A stretch of DNA of 40,658 nucleotides, from positions 1 to 40,658 of the forward strand of contig NZ_AKJX01000286.1 of NCBI RefSeq assembly GCF_000276605.1, written 5' to 3'. Every line of letters begins with the position of its first letter. Positions within the stretch are counted from its first letter, which is position 1. Source of the DNA: Acidovorax sp. CF316 (GTDB lineage Bacteria; Pseudomonadota; Gammaproteobacteria; Burkholderiales; Burkholderiaceae_C). The notes under the pieces were generated by a model. That model searched no databases. It was not told where the DNA came from and was given only the letters and a program-made list of their open reading frames with translations. This document shows, piece after piece, positions 1 through 8,201 of the stretch. The translations under genes and the position numbers were made by a program.

Positions 1-803
1 CGGCAGGCGTCGAGCACCGCGTCCTCCACGGCACCGCCCTCCTTGAGCATCTCGTACCCTTCGGCGGGATGGCTCTGGACCACGGCGAACTCGGCGTCCG
101 TGAGCTTGCCCGGCTTGTTGAGCACGGCCAGCGGGATGGCCGCCTTGCCCAGGTCGTGCAGCAGCCCGGCCATGCCGGCGCTGCGCGTGTGCTCCTCGTT
201 GAGGTTGATCTGCTTGGCCAGTGCCACCATGAGGGCACACACCGCCACCGAGTGCATGTAGGTGTAGTCGTCGGCCGTCTTCAGGCGCGCCAGGCTGATC
301 AGCGCACCCGGGTTGCGCGTGACGGAGTCGGAAATCTCCTCCACCAGGCTGCGGGCGTTGTCCGGATTCACGGCCTTGCCCATGCGTGCCTCCCGGAACA
401 TGGAGACCATGGCCTGCTTGGCTTCGCCGCAGATCGAGGCGGCGGCCAGCAGCTCGTTGTGCATGCTGGCGGGGGCCTTGCCGCGTGCCTGGCGCCGGAC
501 GGGGGCTGGCGGCGGGGGAGGGTCCACCACCAGGGGCGGCAGGTTCTCCAGCAGGCTGAAGTCGGTTTCCACCTGGATGTCCGCCTCCTCGCGCGAGACG
601 GAGCGCACGCCGGCCGCCACGTCCAGGCCCTTGGAGATGTCGATCCACACCTCCTCGATGCTGGTGCCCTTGATGCGAGCCAGGTCCTTGGGGTCCTTGA
701 GGACGAACTTGGCGCGCCAGAATGGATGGTCCATCCACGAGCCGCAGAAGTCGTGCAGGTACATGCCCAACGTGAGATGCTGAATACTGATGCGCTTGAG
801 CAT
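1..803 (-). CDS. HD-GYP domain cyclic-di-GMP phosphodiesterase (3' part outside window)
   Basis: Probable c-di-GMP phosphodiesterase. The N-terminal ~65 residues (MLKRISIQHLTLGMYLHDF...) look like the DUF3391 domain that precedes many HD-GYP domains. A proline-rich linker follows (run of five prolines), then the HD-GYP core: HSVAVCALMVALAK, the HD metal motif LLHDLGK (about H216/D217), and NKPGKLTDAEFAVVQSHP. The window edge cuts the gene just before the expected HHE..DGSGYP segment, so catalytic completeness cannot be judged. The ATG at 803 opens the frame and the N-terminal domain begins directly there. It is divergent from recG across about 100 bp. Substrate specificity is inferred from the family; the domain assignment is secure. 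Confidence 0.87.
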   Translation of the reverse strand, partial: MLKRISIQHLTLGMYLHDFCGSWMDHPFWRAKFVLKDPKDLARIKGTSIEEVWIDISKGLDVAAGVRSVSREEADIQVETDFSLLENLPPLVVDPPPPPAPVRRQARGKAPASMHNELLAAASICGEAKQAMVSMFREARMGKAVNPDNARSLVEEISDSVTRNPGALISLARLKTADDYTYMHSVAVCALMVALAKQINLNEEHTRSAGMAGLLHDLGKAAIPLAVLNKPGKLTDAEFAVVQSHPAEGYEMLKEGGAVEDAVLDAC

Positions 804-903
804 GGAAACTGTCCAGATCGCCAGGGCCTGCCAAAACCAGGTAATAAACAGTAACCATGTTAGCCTTTTCGGCCCATGAATCCCTCGTCTTGCTGGATAA
901 CCC

Positions 904-3027
904 TTGAATACCACGCCCGCCGCTCCTAGGGCAGCCTCCACCGCCAGTGTTGCGCAAAAGGCACTGCACAAGCTCGGCCTGAAGCGCGACATCGATCTGG
1001 CCCTGCATCTGCCCCTGCGCTACGAGGATGAAACCCGCATCACGCCGCTGTCCAGCGCGCGCGATGGCCAGATGGTGCAGATCGAAGCCACCGTGACCGC
1101 CTGCGAGGTGCAGTTGCGCCCGCGCCGCCAGCTGCTGGTGCAGGTGGAGGACGCGTCCGGCTCTTGCGAACTGCGTTTCTTCAGCTTCTACCCTTCGCAC
1201 CAGAAGACGATGTCAGTGGGTGCTCGCTTGCGCATCCGCGGCGAGGTCAAGGGCGGCTTCTGGGGACGACAGATGCTGCACCCGGCCTTTCGCCAGGCCG
1301 GCGGCGAGCTGCCCGCCGCGCTGACCCCGGTCTACCCGACCACGGCTGGCCTGCCGCAGGCCTACCTGCGCCGGGCCGTGGTCGGCGCGCTCGGCCGGGT
1401 GGACCTGTCGGAAACCCTGCCTGCCGGCACCGAGCCGCCCTACGCCGTCTTCCGGCATGACGGCGGCAGCTACCGCGCCTTCAACCTGCGCGAGGCGCTC
1501 GTCTTTTTGCACCACCCCACGCCCGACGTGTCGCTGTCCACCCTGGAGGACCACAGCCACCCGGCCTGGCAGCGCCTGAAGGCCGAGGAACTGCTGGCCC
1601 AGCAGCTCTCGCAGCAGCAGTCGCGCCGCGAGCGCGACCAGTTGCGTGCACCGGTGCTGCGCCCGCGCAAGGTGGTGGACGGCGCACTGCCCCTGCACGA
1701 GCAACTCATGGCCGTGCTGCCCTTTTCGCTGACCGCCGCCCAGCGGCGGGTCGGGGTGGAGATTGCCAAAGACCTGGCCCACCGCGTGCCCATGCACCGC
1801 CTGCTGCAGGGCGACGTGGGTTCGGGCAAGACGGTGGTGGCCGCGCTGGCCGCCACCATCGCCATGGACGCCGGCTGGCAGTGCGCGCTGATGGCTCCGA
1901 CTGAAATCCTGGCCGAGCAGCACTTCGCCAAGATGATTGGCTGGCTGGAGCCGCTGCTGGCGGCACACGGCCGCCGGGTGGCCTGGCTGGTGGGCGGGCA
2001 GAAAAAAAAGGACCGCACGGCCATGCTGGCCCTGGTCGAAAGCGGCGAAGCCGCGCTGGTGGTGGGCACGCATGCCGTGATCCAGGACCAAGTGCGCTTC
2101 AAGAACCTGGCGCTGGCCATCATCGACGAGCAGCATCGCTTCGGGGTGGCGCAGCGTCTGTCCCTGCGCCAGAAATTGGCGGCCCAGGGCATGGAGCCGC
2201 ACATGCTGATGATGAGCGCCACCCCGATTCCACGCACCCTGGCCATGAGCTACTACGCCGACCTCGATGTCTCGGTGATCGACGAACTGCCACCCGGGCG
2301 CACGCCCATCGTCACCAAGCTCATTGCCGACAGCCGCAAGGACGAAGTGATCGCCCGCATCGGCTCGCAGGTCGCCAGCGGCCGGCAGGTCTACTGGGTG
2401 TGCCCGCTGATCGAGGAGAGCGAGGCGCTGGACCTGAGCAATGCCACTGCCACCCATGCCGACCTCAGCGAGGCCCTGCCCGGCGTCATGGTCGGCCTGC
2501 TGCATTCGCGCATGCCGGCCGCCGAGAAGAAGGCCGTGATGGCGCTCTTCTCCAGCGGCCAGATGGGCGTGCTGGTGAGCACCACGGTGATCGAGGTGGG
2601 GGTGGACGTGCCCAATGCCTCGCTGATGGTCATCGAGCATGCCGAGCGCTTCGGCCTGTCGCAGCTGCACCAGCTGCGCGGGCGTGTGGGGCGCGGTGCG
2701 GCCGCATCGGCCTGCGTGCTGCTGTACGCCACCAACGACAGCGGCCGGGTGGGCGAGACCGCCAAGGAGCGCCTGCGCGCCATGGCCGAGACCAACGATG
2801 GCTTCGAGATCGCCCGGCGCGACCTGGAGATCCGCGGGCCGGGCGAATTCCTCGGCGCCCGGCAATCGGGTGACGCACTGCTGCGCTTTGCCGATCTGGC
2901 CACCGACACCCATTTGCTCGAGTGGGCGCGCGAACTGGCCCCGGTGATGCTGGACCGCCACGCCGGGCTTGCCGAGCGCCACGTGATGCGCTGGCTGGGT
3001 GGAAAATCCGACTATCTGAAAGCCTGA
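904..3027 (+). CDS. recG: ATP-dependent DNA helicase RecG
   Basis: Branch-migrating helicase that remodels stalled replication forks and Holliday junctions. The 707-residue protein has the N-terminal wedge/OB domain (LALHLPLRYEDET near residue 33), Walker A GDVGSGKT (303-310), the DEQH box (408-411) followed by RFGV, MSATPIPRTL, and the C-terminal helicase motif QLHQLRGRVGRG. Length is close to E. coli RecG (693). The start is TTG at 904: an in-frame TAA lies at 898-900 and the first in-frame ATG is about 55 residues inside the wedge domain, so a rare start codon is needed. No strong Shine-Dalgarno precedes it. It is followed after 7 bp by the YcxB-like gene and then oxyR, a recG/oxyR pairing known in Pseudomonas and Burkholderia. 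Confidence 0.96.
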   Translation: MNTTPAAPRAASTASVAQKALHKLGLKRDIDLALHLPLRYEDETRITPLSSARDGQMVQIEATVTACEVQLRPRRQLLVQVEDASGSCELRFFSFYPSHQKTMSVGARLRIRGEVKGGFWGRQMLHPAFRQAGGELPAALTPVYPTTAGLPQAYLRRAVVGALGRVDLSETLPAGTEPPYAVFRHDGGSYRAFNLREALVFLHHPTPDVSLSTLEDHSHPAWQRLKAEELLAQQLSQQQSRRERDQLRAPVLRPRKVVDGALPLHEQLMAVLPFSLTAAQRRVGVEIAKDLAHRVPMHRLLQGDVGSGKTVVAALAATIAMDAGWQCALMAPTEILAEQHFAKMIGWLEPLLAAHGRRVAWLVGGQKKKDRTAMLALVESGEAALVVGTHAVIQDQVRFKNLALAIIDEQHRFGVAQRLSLRQKLAAQGMEPHMLMMSATPIPRTLAMSYYADLDVSVIDELPPGRTPIVTKLIADSRKDEVIARIGSQVASGRQVYWVCPLIEESEALDLSNATATHADLSEALPGVMVGLLHSRMPAAEKKAVMALFSSGQMGVLVSTTVIEVGVDVPNASLMVIEHAERFGLSQLHQLRGRVGRGAAASACVLLYATNDSGRVGETAKERLRAMAETNDGFEIARRDLEIRGPGEFLGARQSGDALLRFADLATDTHLLEWARELAPVMLDRHAGLAERHVMRWLGGKSDYLKA

Positions 3028-3034
3028 CCCCGCC

Positions 3035-4144
3035 ATGACGCAAGCCCCTGCCCCTGCCGCCGCCGAGCCGCTGCCGGCCGTGACCGCGCCCCCTGCGCTC
3101 GCCGCTCAATGGGTGCGCGACGATGCCTACCTGGCCGCTGCGGTGCAGCTGGCCTTCATCGATCGCCCCGCCTGGCTGCGCCTGGTTGCGCCGCTGTGGA
3201 TGGCCGTGGCGATTGCGCTCATCTTTTCGCCCTTCGGGCTGCTGGGCGTTGTCCTGGGGCGCAGCCTGCCTGCCGCGAATGTGCCCACCTTGTTGCTGTG
3301 CGCGCTGCTGCTGGTGCTGGCGGGGGCCAACACCTACCATGCCATGCTGAAGGTGAATGCGCGCCGGTACGCGTTCGTGGGTGATACCGCCCGCTGGGAA
3401 TTCACTGCCCAAGAGGTCTGCTACCTTGTCACCGCGCCCGAAGGCACGCTGCGCCACGAAGCCCGCTCCCGGTGGAGCTGGTTCAGCGCGGTCACGGCCG
3501 ATCCCACCGGCCTGCGCCTGCACCGCAAGGGCAGCGTCGAAGGCTATTTCATCCCGGCGAGCGCGTGGCAGGGCGATGCAGCACAGGTGCAACAGGCCGT
3601 GGCGGCGCACGCGCAGTCCGCCGGCCTGCCCCTGCGGCGCCCGCCCACCGGCGATTGGGCGGGCCTGGCCGGCACCGGGCTGGCACTGGTGCTGCTGCTG
3701 GTGACGACCATGACCGTCACGGCCGTGGTGGCGGCCTGGCCGCAGGTGCGCCATGGCTACTGGCTCACCCTGTTCGCATCGGCGGTGGACACCTTCTGGT
3801 GGGCAGGGGCCTTGCTGGCCCCACTGGTCCTGGCGCTGCACCTGGGCCTGGCCTGGGTCCTGGGCCGGCGCACGCCCGCACGCGGCCTGCCCGCGCACGC
3901 CCCGCACCTGGTGCTGGCGCTGCTGTGGGGCGCTCTGTTGCTCGCCGGCATGGAGGCTTTGCGCCCGCTGATCTTCGACGATGCATTGCTGCAAAGCCGC
4001 TTCGCCATCCCCCAGGTGGCGGTGTGCGCAGCGGTGTTCGTGCTGCTGTCGGCCTTTGTCGTGCACCGCTGCGGCACCACGCCCTGGGCGGTTCGGCGCA
4101 TGGCGCTGCACAATGCGCGTACCATCCGTCTGGAATCTCCATGA
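3035..4144 (+). CDS. YcxB-like multi-pass membrane protein
   Basis: Protein of 369 residues and unknown function. The layout resembles YcxB-domain proteins: two membrane helices near residues 47-66 and 72-96, a soluble block of about 110 residues (ARRYAFVGDTARWEFTAQEV through RSRWSWFSAVTADPTGLRLH and GYFIPASAW), then about four more hydrophobic helices between residues 210 and 345. The W/F-rich motif followed by a predicted strand ending in 'FIPxxAW' is typical of that domain. It starts 7 bp after recG, and its stop overlaps the oxyR start (ATGA), so all three are probably co-transcribed. No catalytic motif is visible. The assignment rests on pattern only. Confidence 0.7.
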   Translation: MTQAPAPAAAEPLPAVTAPPALAAQWVRDDAYLAAAVQLAFIDRPAWLRLVAPLWMAVAIALIFSPFGLLGVVLGRSLPAANVPTLLLCALLLVLAGANTYHAMLKVNARRYAFVGDTARWEFTAQEVCYLVTAPEGTLRHEARSRWSWFSAVTADPTGLRLHRKGSVEGYFIPASAWQGDAAQVQQAVAAHAQSAGLPLRRPPTGDWAGLAGTGLALVLLLVTTMTVTAVVAAWPQVRHGYWLTLFASAVDTFWWAGALLAPLVLALHLGLAWVLGRRTPARGLPAHAPHLVLALLWGALLLAGMEALRPLIFDDALLQSRFAIPQVAVCAAVFVLLSAFVVHRCGTTPWAVRRMALHNARTIRLESP

Positions 4145-5106
4145 CCCTCACCGAACTCAAATACATCGTCGCCGTGGCGCGCGAAAAGCACTTCGGCCAT
4201 GCGGCCGATGCCTGCTATGTGTCGCAGCCCACGCTGTCGGTGGCCATCAAGAAGCTGGAGGAAGAGCTCGATGTGAAGCTTTTCGAGCGCAGCGCCGGCG
4301 AGGTCACCGTCACGCCGCTGGGCGAGGAAATCGTGCGCCAGGCGCAAAGCGTGCTGGAGCAGGCCGCTGCCATCAAGGAGATCGCCAAGCGCGGCAAGGA
4401 CCCGCTGGCCGGCCCGCTGACCCTGGGCGTGATCTACACCATCGGCCCCTACCTGCTGCCCGACCTGGTGCGCCATTCGATTGCGCGCACCCCGCAGATG
4501 CCGCTGATGCTGCAGGAGAATTTCACCGTCAAGCTGCTGGAGATGCTGCGCACCGGCGAAATCGACTGCGCCATCCTGGCCGAGCCTTTTCCCGACACCG
4601 GCCTGGCCATGGCACCGCTGTACGACGAACCCTTCATGGCGGCGCTGCCCGCCAACCACCCCTTGGGCGCGCAGAAGTCCATCTCCGCGGCCGAACTCAA
4701 GAGCGAGACCATGCTGCTGCTGGGTGCGGGCCACTGCTTTCGCGACCATGTGCTGGAGGTGTGCCCCGAGTTCGCGCGCTTTGCCAGCAATGCCGAAGGC
4801 ATCCGCAAGTCCTTCGAGGGCTCGTCGCTGGAGACCATCAAGCACATGGTGGCCGCCGGCATGGGCGTGACCCTGGTGCCGCGCCTGTCGGTGCCGCGCG
4901 ATGCGCTGCTCACGGTGTCGCGCCGGCGCAAGAGCGACGAGAGCTACATCCGCTACGTCCCCATCCGCGAAGACGATGGCAGCCCGCCGCCCATGCGCCG
5001 CGTGGTGCTGGCCTGGCGGCGCAGCTTCACGCGCTACGAGGCCATCGCGGCGCTGCGCAACGCGATCTACGCCTGCGAGCTGCCGGGGGTCACGCGCCTG
5101 TCCTGA
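4141..5106 (+). CDS. oxyR: Hydrogen-peroxide-sensing LysR-type regulator OxyR
   Basis: Transcriptional regulator of the peroxide response. The 321-residue protein has a LysR winged helix-turn-helix (MTLTELKYIVAVAREKHFGH..., residues 1-60) and an effector domain. Within GAGHCFRDHVLEVCPEF the two redox cysteines fall at residues 199 and 208, the same numbers as in E. coli OxyR, where they form the peroxide-sensing disulfide. This, not LysR similarity alone, supports the name. The start ATG overlaps the stop of the upstream membrane-protein gene, implying translational coupling. A dps homologue, a common OxyR target, lies 2 kb downstream. I could not identify an OxyR binding site with confidence. 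Confidence 0.95.
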   Translation: MTLTELKYIVAVAREKHFGHAADACYVSQPTLSVAIKKLEEELDVKLFERSAGEVTVTPLGEEIVRQAQSVLEQAAAIKEIAKRGKDPLAGPLTLGVIYTIGPYLLPDLVRHSIARTPQMPLMLQENFTVKLLEMLRTGEIDCAILAEPFPDTGLAMAPLYDEPFMAALPANHPLGAQKSISAAELKSETMLLLGAGHCFRDHVLEVCPEFARFASNAEGIRKSFEGSSLETIKHMVAAGMGVTLVPRLSVPRDALLTVSRRRKSDESYIRYVPIREDDGSPPPMRRVVLAWRRSFTRYEAIAALRNAIYACELPGVTRLS

Positions 5107-5270
5107 CAGCCCTTGCCGGACGCCCTGGCGCAAGGGGCCCCGGCAGCGATACACTTTCGCCGCGCGAGGCCCGCCGGCATTCCCGTACACGGGGCCCGGT
5201 GCTGCGGAGCTGCGCCACATGCAGCCCGCGCCTGCCCCGCGCTCCCCAATTCCCAAGGAAAGCTACAGAG

Positions 5271-7007
5271 ATGAAGAAGATTTTGATGGCCGCAGGCCTT
5301 GCCGTGGGCCTGGCCGCCTGCTCCAGCGTGGCGACCAACGCGCCGCAGGCGACTACGATCAAGAAGGCCCAGATGGACCGCCTGGTGGCTGCCTTGCCGG
5401 CCGCTGCCCAGGGCAGCTTTGACGAATTCCTGGCGCAGGCCGCGCGTGAGAACCCCCTGCTGCAGGCCAGCGTGGCCGGCTACAAGGCCAAGGCCCCGTT
5501 GGCCGGTGACGACCTGGTCAACATCAGCCGCCTGCTGGGCCTGTACAACCGGCTGCGCAACCAGGCTGCGGTGATCGATGCCACGGCGCGCATGGTGGCC
5601 ATTCCCACCTTCCGCAGCGACAAGGTGCCACCGCACGAGGACAAGGCCATCATCGCCTTCGGCGCACTGGTCGAAGGCATGGCCAAGGATTTCGGCCTGG
5701 AGTACCGCAACGTGGACAACCGCATCTTCGAAGTGAAGCTGCCGGGCACGGGCAAGGAAGAATTCGGCATCCTCACGCATGCCGACGTGGTGCCCGTGGT
5801 GGCCGACGAATGGGTGCTGGACGACGGCACGCGCCTGGACCCCTTCAAGCTCACGCGCGTCGGGGGCAACCTGTACGGCCGCGGCTCCATCGACGACAAG
5901 GGCTCCATCGCCACCGTGCTGTATGCGATGAAGGCCGTGAAGGAAAGCGGCCTGCCGCTGTCGCGCACCATCCGCCTCATGATCGAGACCACCGAGGAAA
6001 CCGGGGGTGACGCCATGAAGTACTACCGCACCAAGACCGAGCTGCCCGAGTACAACATCGTGCTCGACAGCAAGTACCCCGCTGTGGTCGCCGAGAAGGG
6101 CTCTGGCGCCCTGCGCACCTCGTTCCCGCTGCAGGACGCTCCGGCCGGCTATACGGCCATCACCGCGATGACCGGTGCCGCTTCCACCAATGCCGTGCCG
6201 CAGACCGCGACGATGCGCCTGGAGGGCGGTGACCTGGCCGCCGTGGCGGCCAAGCTGAACGCTGCCAAGGCCGCCTTCATCGCCAAGTACACGCCGCAGG
6301 GCGGGGCCTTCAAGGTTGACGTGGTGCAGGAAGCTGGCGCGGTGCAGATCAAGGTCACCGGCACCTCGGCCCACGGCTCGCGCCCCGAAGAGGGTGTGAA
6401 CCCGCTACCCCGCCTGGCGTTGTTCCTGCGCGAGTCCGGCGTGGCGGTGGCGCCCACCGGCTACGCCAATGCCGTGCGCTACATCGCTGAACTGTATGGC
6501 ACGGACTACCTGGGGCGCACCATCGGCATGGCCTACAGCGATGATTTCATGGGCCCGCTGACCATGTCGCCCAACCTCGTGCGCGAAAAGGACGGCATGG
6601 TCGATGTGCTGGTCAACGTGCGCATGCCGCGCGGCATGACGCCCGACGCACTGGTCCATTCCGGCAAGGTCAAGATCAACGATTGGGCCGCCCAGGCCTC
6701 CGTCCCCGTGATCATCGACCACCAGCAGGGCAACTGGATGGCGCGCGACCCCAAGGGCGCCTGGCTGTCCACGCTGCTCAATACCTTCGGTGACACCACG
6801 GGCCTCGAAGCCAAGCCCGTGCCCACCGCCGGCAGCACCACGGCCAAGCTCATGCCCAACGCCATCAACTTCGGCCCCGCCATGCCGGGCAAGAAGTACA
6901 CGGCCCACAACGCCAAGGAATTCAAGGAAGTCGTGGACCTCGACGCCGACATGCAGATGTTCACCGAGATGCTGGTGCGCATCGGAAACTTGGACCAGAT
7001 GCAGTAA
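5271..7007 (+). CDS. M20-family metallopeptidase lipoprotein (dipeptidase-like)
   Basis: Predicted zinc peptidase of 578 residues anchored as a lipoprotein. The N-terminus MKKILMAAGLAVGLAACSS carries a lipobox with Cys17. M20 metal and catalytic residues are present in order: H170-x-D172 (THADVVP), D208 (GRGSIDDKGS), E242/E243 (TTEETGG), D266 (VLDSKYP) and H546 (KYTAHNAKE). The dimerisation-domain motif GTSAHGSRPEEG is also seen. The family includes carnosinase- and PepV-like dipeptidases, which fits the size, but the substrate cannot be read from sequence. The start is the ATG after an AAGGAA ribosome site. It lies 164 bp after oxyR and upstream of dps; a link to peroxide stress is only positional. 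Confidence 0.86.
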   Translation: MKKILMAAGLAVGLAACSSVATNAPQATTIKKAQMDRLVAALPAAAQGSFDEFLAQAARENPLLQASVAGYKAKAPLAGDDLVNISRLLGLYNRLRNQAAVIDATARMVAIPTFRSDKVPPHEDKAIIAFGALVEGMAKDFGLEYRNVDNRIFEVKLPGTGKEEFGILTHADVVPVVADEWVLDDGTRLDPFKLTRVGGNLYGRGSIDDKGSIATVLYAMKAVKESGLPLSRTIRLMIETTEETGGDAMKYYRTKTELPEYNIVLDSKYPAVVAEKGSGALRTSFPLQDAPAGYTAITAMTGAASTNAVPQTATMRLEGGDLAAVAAKLNAAKAAFIAKYTPQGGAFKVDVVQEAGAVQIKVTGTSAHGSRPEEGVNPLPRLALFLRESGVAVAPTGYANAVRYIAELYGTDYLGRTIGMAYSDDFMGPLTMSPNLVREKDGMVDVLVNVRMPRGMTPDALVHSGKVKINDWAAQASVPVIIDHQQGNWMARDPKGAWLSTLLNTFGDTTGLEAKPVPTAGSTTAKLMPNAINFGPAMPGKKYTAHNAKEFKEVVDLDADMQMFTEMLVRIGNLDQMQ

Positions 7008-7126
7008 AGGGATTGGGGCTTGCGCTAAAGTGAACGTGAGCCGCCGCGCCAGTGCCCGGAGCCATCCGGCGCGCACCGGCGCGGCGCATTCCATCGATTG
7101 ACTGCCATTCCAACGAAGGAGCCGCC

Positions 7127-7627
7127 ATGGCCAAAGCCGCCAAGTCCACCGCCCCCAGCATCAACATCGGCATCAGCGAAAAAGACCGCGCTGCCATCGC
7201 CCAGGGCCTGTCGCGCCTGCTGGCCGACACCTACACGCTGTACCTGACCACGCACAACTTCCACTGGAACGTGACGGGGCCGATGTTCAACACGCTGCAC
7301 ACCATGTTCATGGCGCAGTACACCGAACTGTGGAACGCCGTGGACCCGATCGCCGAGCGCATCCGCTCGCTGGGCCACATCGCTCCCGGCTCGTATGCCG
7401 ATTTCGGCAAGCTGGCCACCGTGGCCGATGCACCGAGCAAGCCGCCCAAGGCGCTGGACATGGTGCGCGTGCTGGTCGAAGGCCACGAGGCCGTGGCCCG
7501 CACGGCGCGCAGCCTGTTCCCCCTGGCCGACAAGGCCAGTGACGAGCCCACGGCCGACCTGCTGACCCAGCGCCTCACGGTGCACGAGCAGACCGCCTGG
7601 ATGCTGCGCTCGCTGCTCGAGGAGTGA
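7127..7627 (+). CDS. dps: Dps family DNA-binding ferritin-like protein
   Basis: Dodecameric mini-ferritin that binds DNA and stores iron oxidised by peroxide. The 166-residue protein has a Lys-rich N-terminus (MAKAAKS) suited to DNA contact and the Dps core [10 protein letters not shown] through [23 protein letters not shown]. Aligned with the family ferroxidase ligands (His, His, Asp, Asp, Glu; E. coli 51/63/67/78/82), it has H46, H58, Met62, D73 and E77, so the third ligand, normally Asp or Glu, is Met. ATG 7127 is chosen because AAGGAGC precedes it by the right spacing; the frame is open further upstream to 7052 but that stretch does not resemble Dps. A terminator follows directly. OxyR control is plausible but not shown. 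Confidence 0.93.
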   Translation: MAKAAKSTAPSINIGISEKDRAAIAQGLSRLLADTYTLYLTTHNFHWNVTGPMFNTLHTMFMAQYTELWNAVDPIAERIRSLGHIAPGSYADFGKLATVADAPSKPPKALDMVRVLVEGHEAVARTARSLFPLADKASDEPTADLLTQRLTVHEQTAWMLRSLLEE

Positions 7628-7632
7628 ACTGG

Positions 7633-7660
7633 ACGGGGCCGCAAGGCCCCGTTTCTTTTT
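7633..7660 (+). terminator. Rho-independent terminator after dps
   Basis: An 8-bp perfect stem (ACGGGGCC / GGCCCCGT) with a GCAA loop is followed by TTCTTTTT, 5 bp after the dps stop codon. Confidence 0.9.
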
Positions 7661-7804
7661 GTGAGGGAGCCTCCTTTTTGGGGAGGCGTGCCGCACTTGG
7701 CATCCCGTCCTACAGGCGATGCCCCTGCTTTCCTGAATGATCCGGGCTGGCATTCCCGTCTCCTCTTTTCGCCACGCTCCGCCTTCCAGAACACGACCAT
7801 CCCT

Positions 7805-8179
7805 ATGCGAATCCTTTATGTGGAGGACAACCCCGAACTGCGCGAAACCATCGGCATGCTGATGGAGGGAGAGGGGCGCACGATTGTGACCTGTGCCACC
7901 GCCGAGGAGGCACTGGAGCTGGAGCGCGATGGCGTTTTCGACCTGCTGGTCACCGACGTGAGCCTGCCCGGGCTGTCGGGCACGGACCTGGCCCGCCAGG
8001 TGCTGGCCGTGGACCCCGGGCGCTGGGTGGTGCTGTGCACCGGCTATGACCTGGGTGCGCACCCCTCGGGCTGGGGCCCCCATGTGCGCACGCTGATGAA
8101 GCCCTTCGAGCTCGAAGACCTGGAGGCCTTGCTGGTCCAGGTGCACTCCACCCTCGACGATTCACCCTCCGGGCGCTGA
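7805..8179 (+). CDS. Stand-alone response-regulator receiver protein
   Basis: Single-domain receiver of 124 residues (MRILYVEDNPELRETIG...). The acidic pocket E7/D8, the phosphoacceptor D51 (LVTDVSLPG), the conserved hydroxyl T79 (LCTGYD) and K99 (LMKPF) are all present, so it should accept phosphate. There is no output domain, so it would act as a shuttle or by protein contact, like CheY or Spo0F. The frame is open to 7661, but the receiver fold begins exactly at ATG 7805. It is convergent with the kinase operon on the other strand, 22 bp away, making those kinases its most likely partners (inference). Confidence 0.88.
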   Translation: MRILYVEDNPELRETIGMLMEGEGRTIVTCATAEEALELERDGVFDLLVTDVSLPGLSGTDLARQVLAVDPGRWVVLCTGYDLGAHPSGWGPHVRTLMKPFELEDLEALLVQVHSTLDDSPSGR

Positions 8180-8191
8180 TCCGGCAGCGCC
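8172..8191. terminator. Hairpin between convergent signalling genes
   Basis: A 7-bp perfect stem (GGCGCTG / CAGCGCC) with a 6-nt loop spans the stop of the receiver gene and sits just outside the end of the opposing kinase gene. There is no U-tract on either strand, so it may only be a weak or factor-dependent terminator. Confidence 0.35.
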
Positions 8192-8201
8192 GGGCCGTCG
8201 C

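Noticed and set aside
1213-3036. A 607-residue reading frame antisense to recG
   Set aside because: It is a GC-rich codon shadow of recG, rich in H/Q/R/G with no recognisable domain.
3472-5106. A 544-residue extension of the oxyR frame upstream of its ATG
   Set aside because: The extra residues are out-of-frame translation of the YcxB-like gene; the LysR fold starts exactly at ATG 4141.
5107-5270. A promoter or OxyR site before the M20 peptidase
   Set aside because: TACACT-like and dyad sequences are seen, but no combination matches known spacing well enough.
3981-7007. A 1008-residue frame fusing sequence upstream to the M20 peptidase
   Set aside because: The upstream part is shadow of oxyR; the lipoprotein signal at 5271 marks the true start.
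7669-7687. A 6-bp-stem hairpin with T-rich loop after the dps terminator
   Set aside because: It has no U-tract after it and the preceding hairpin already explains termination.
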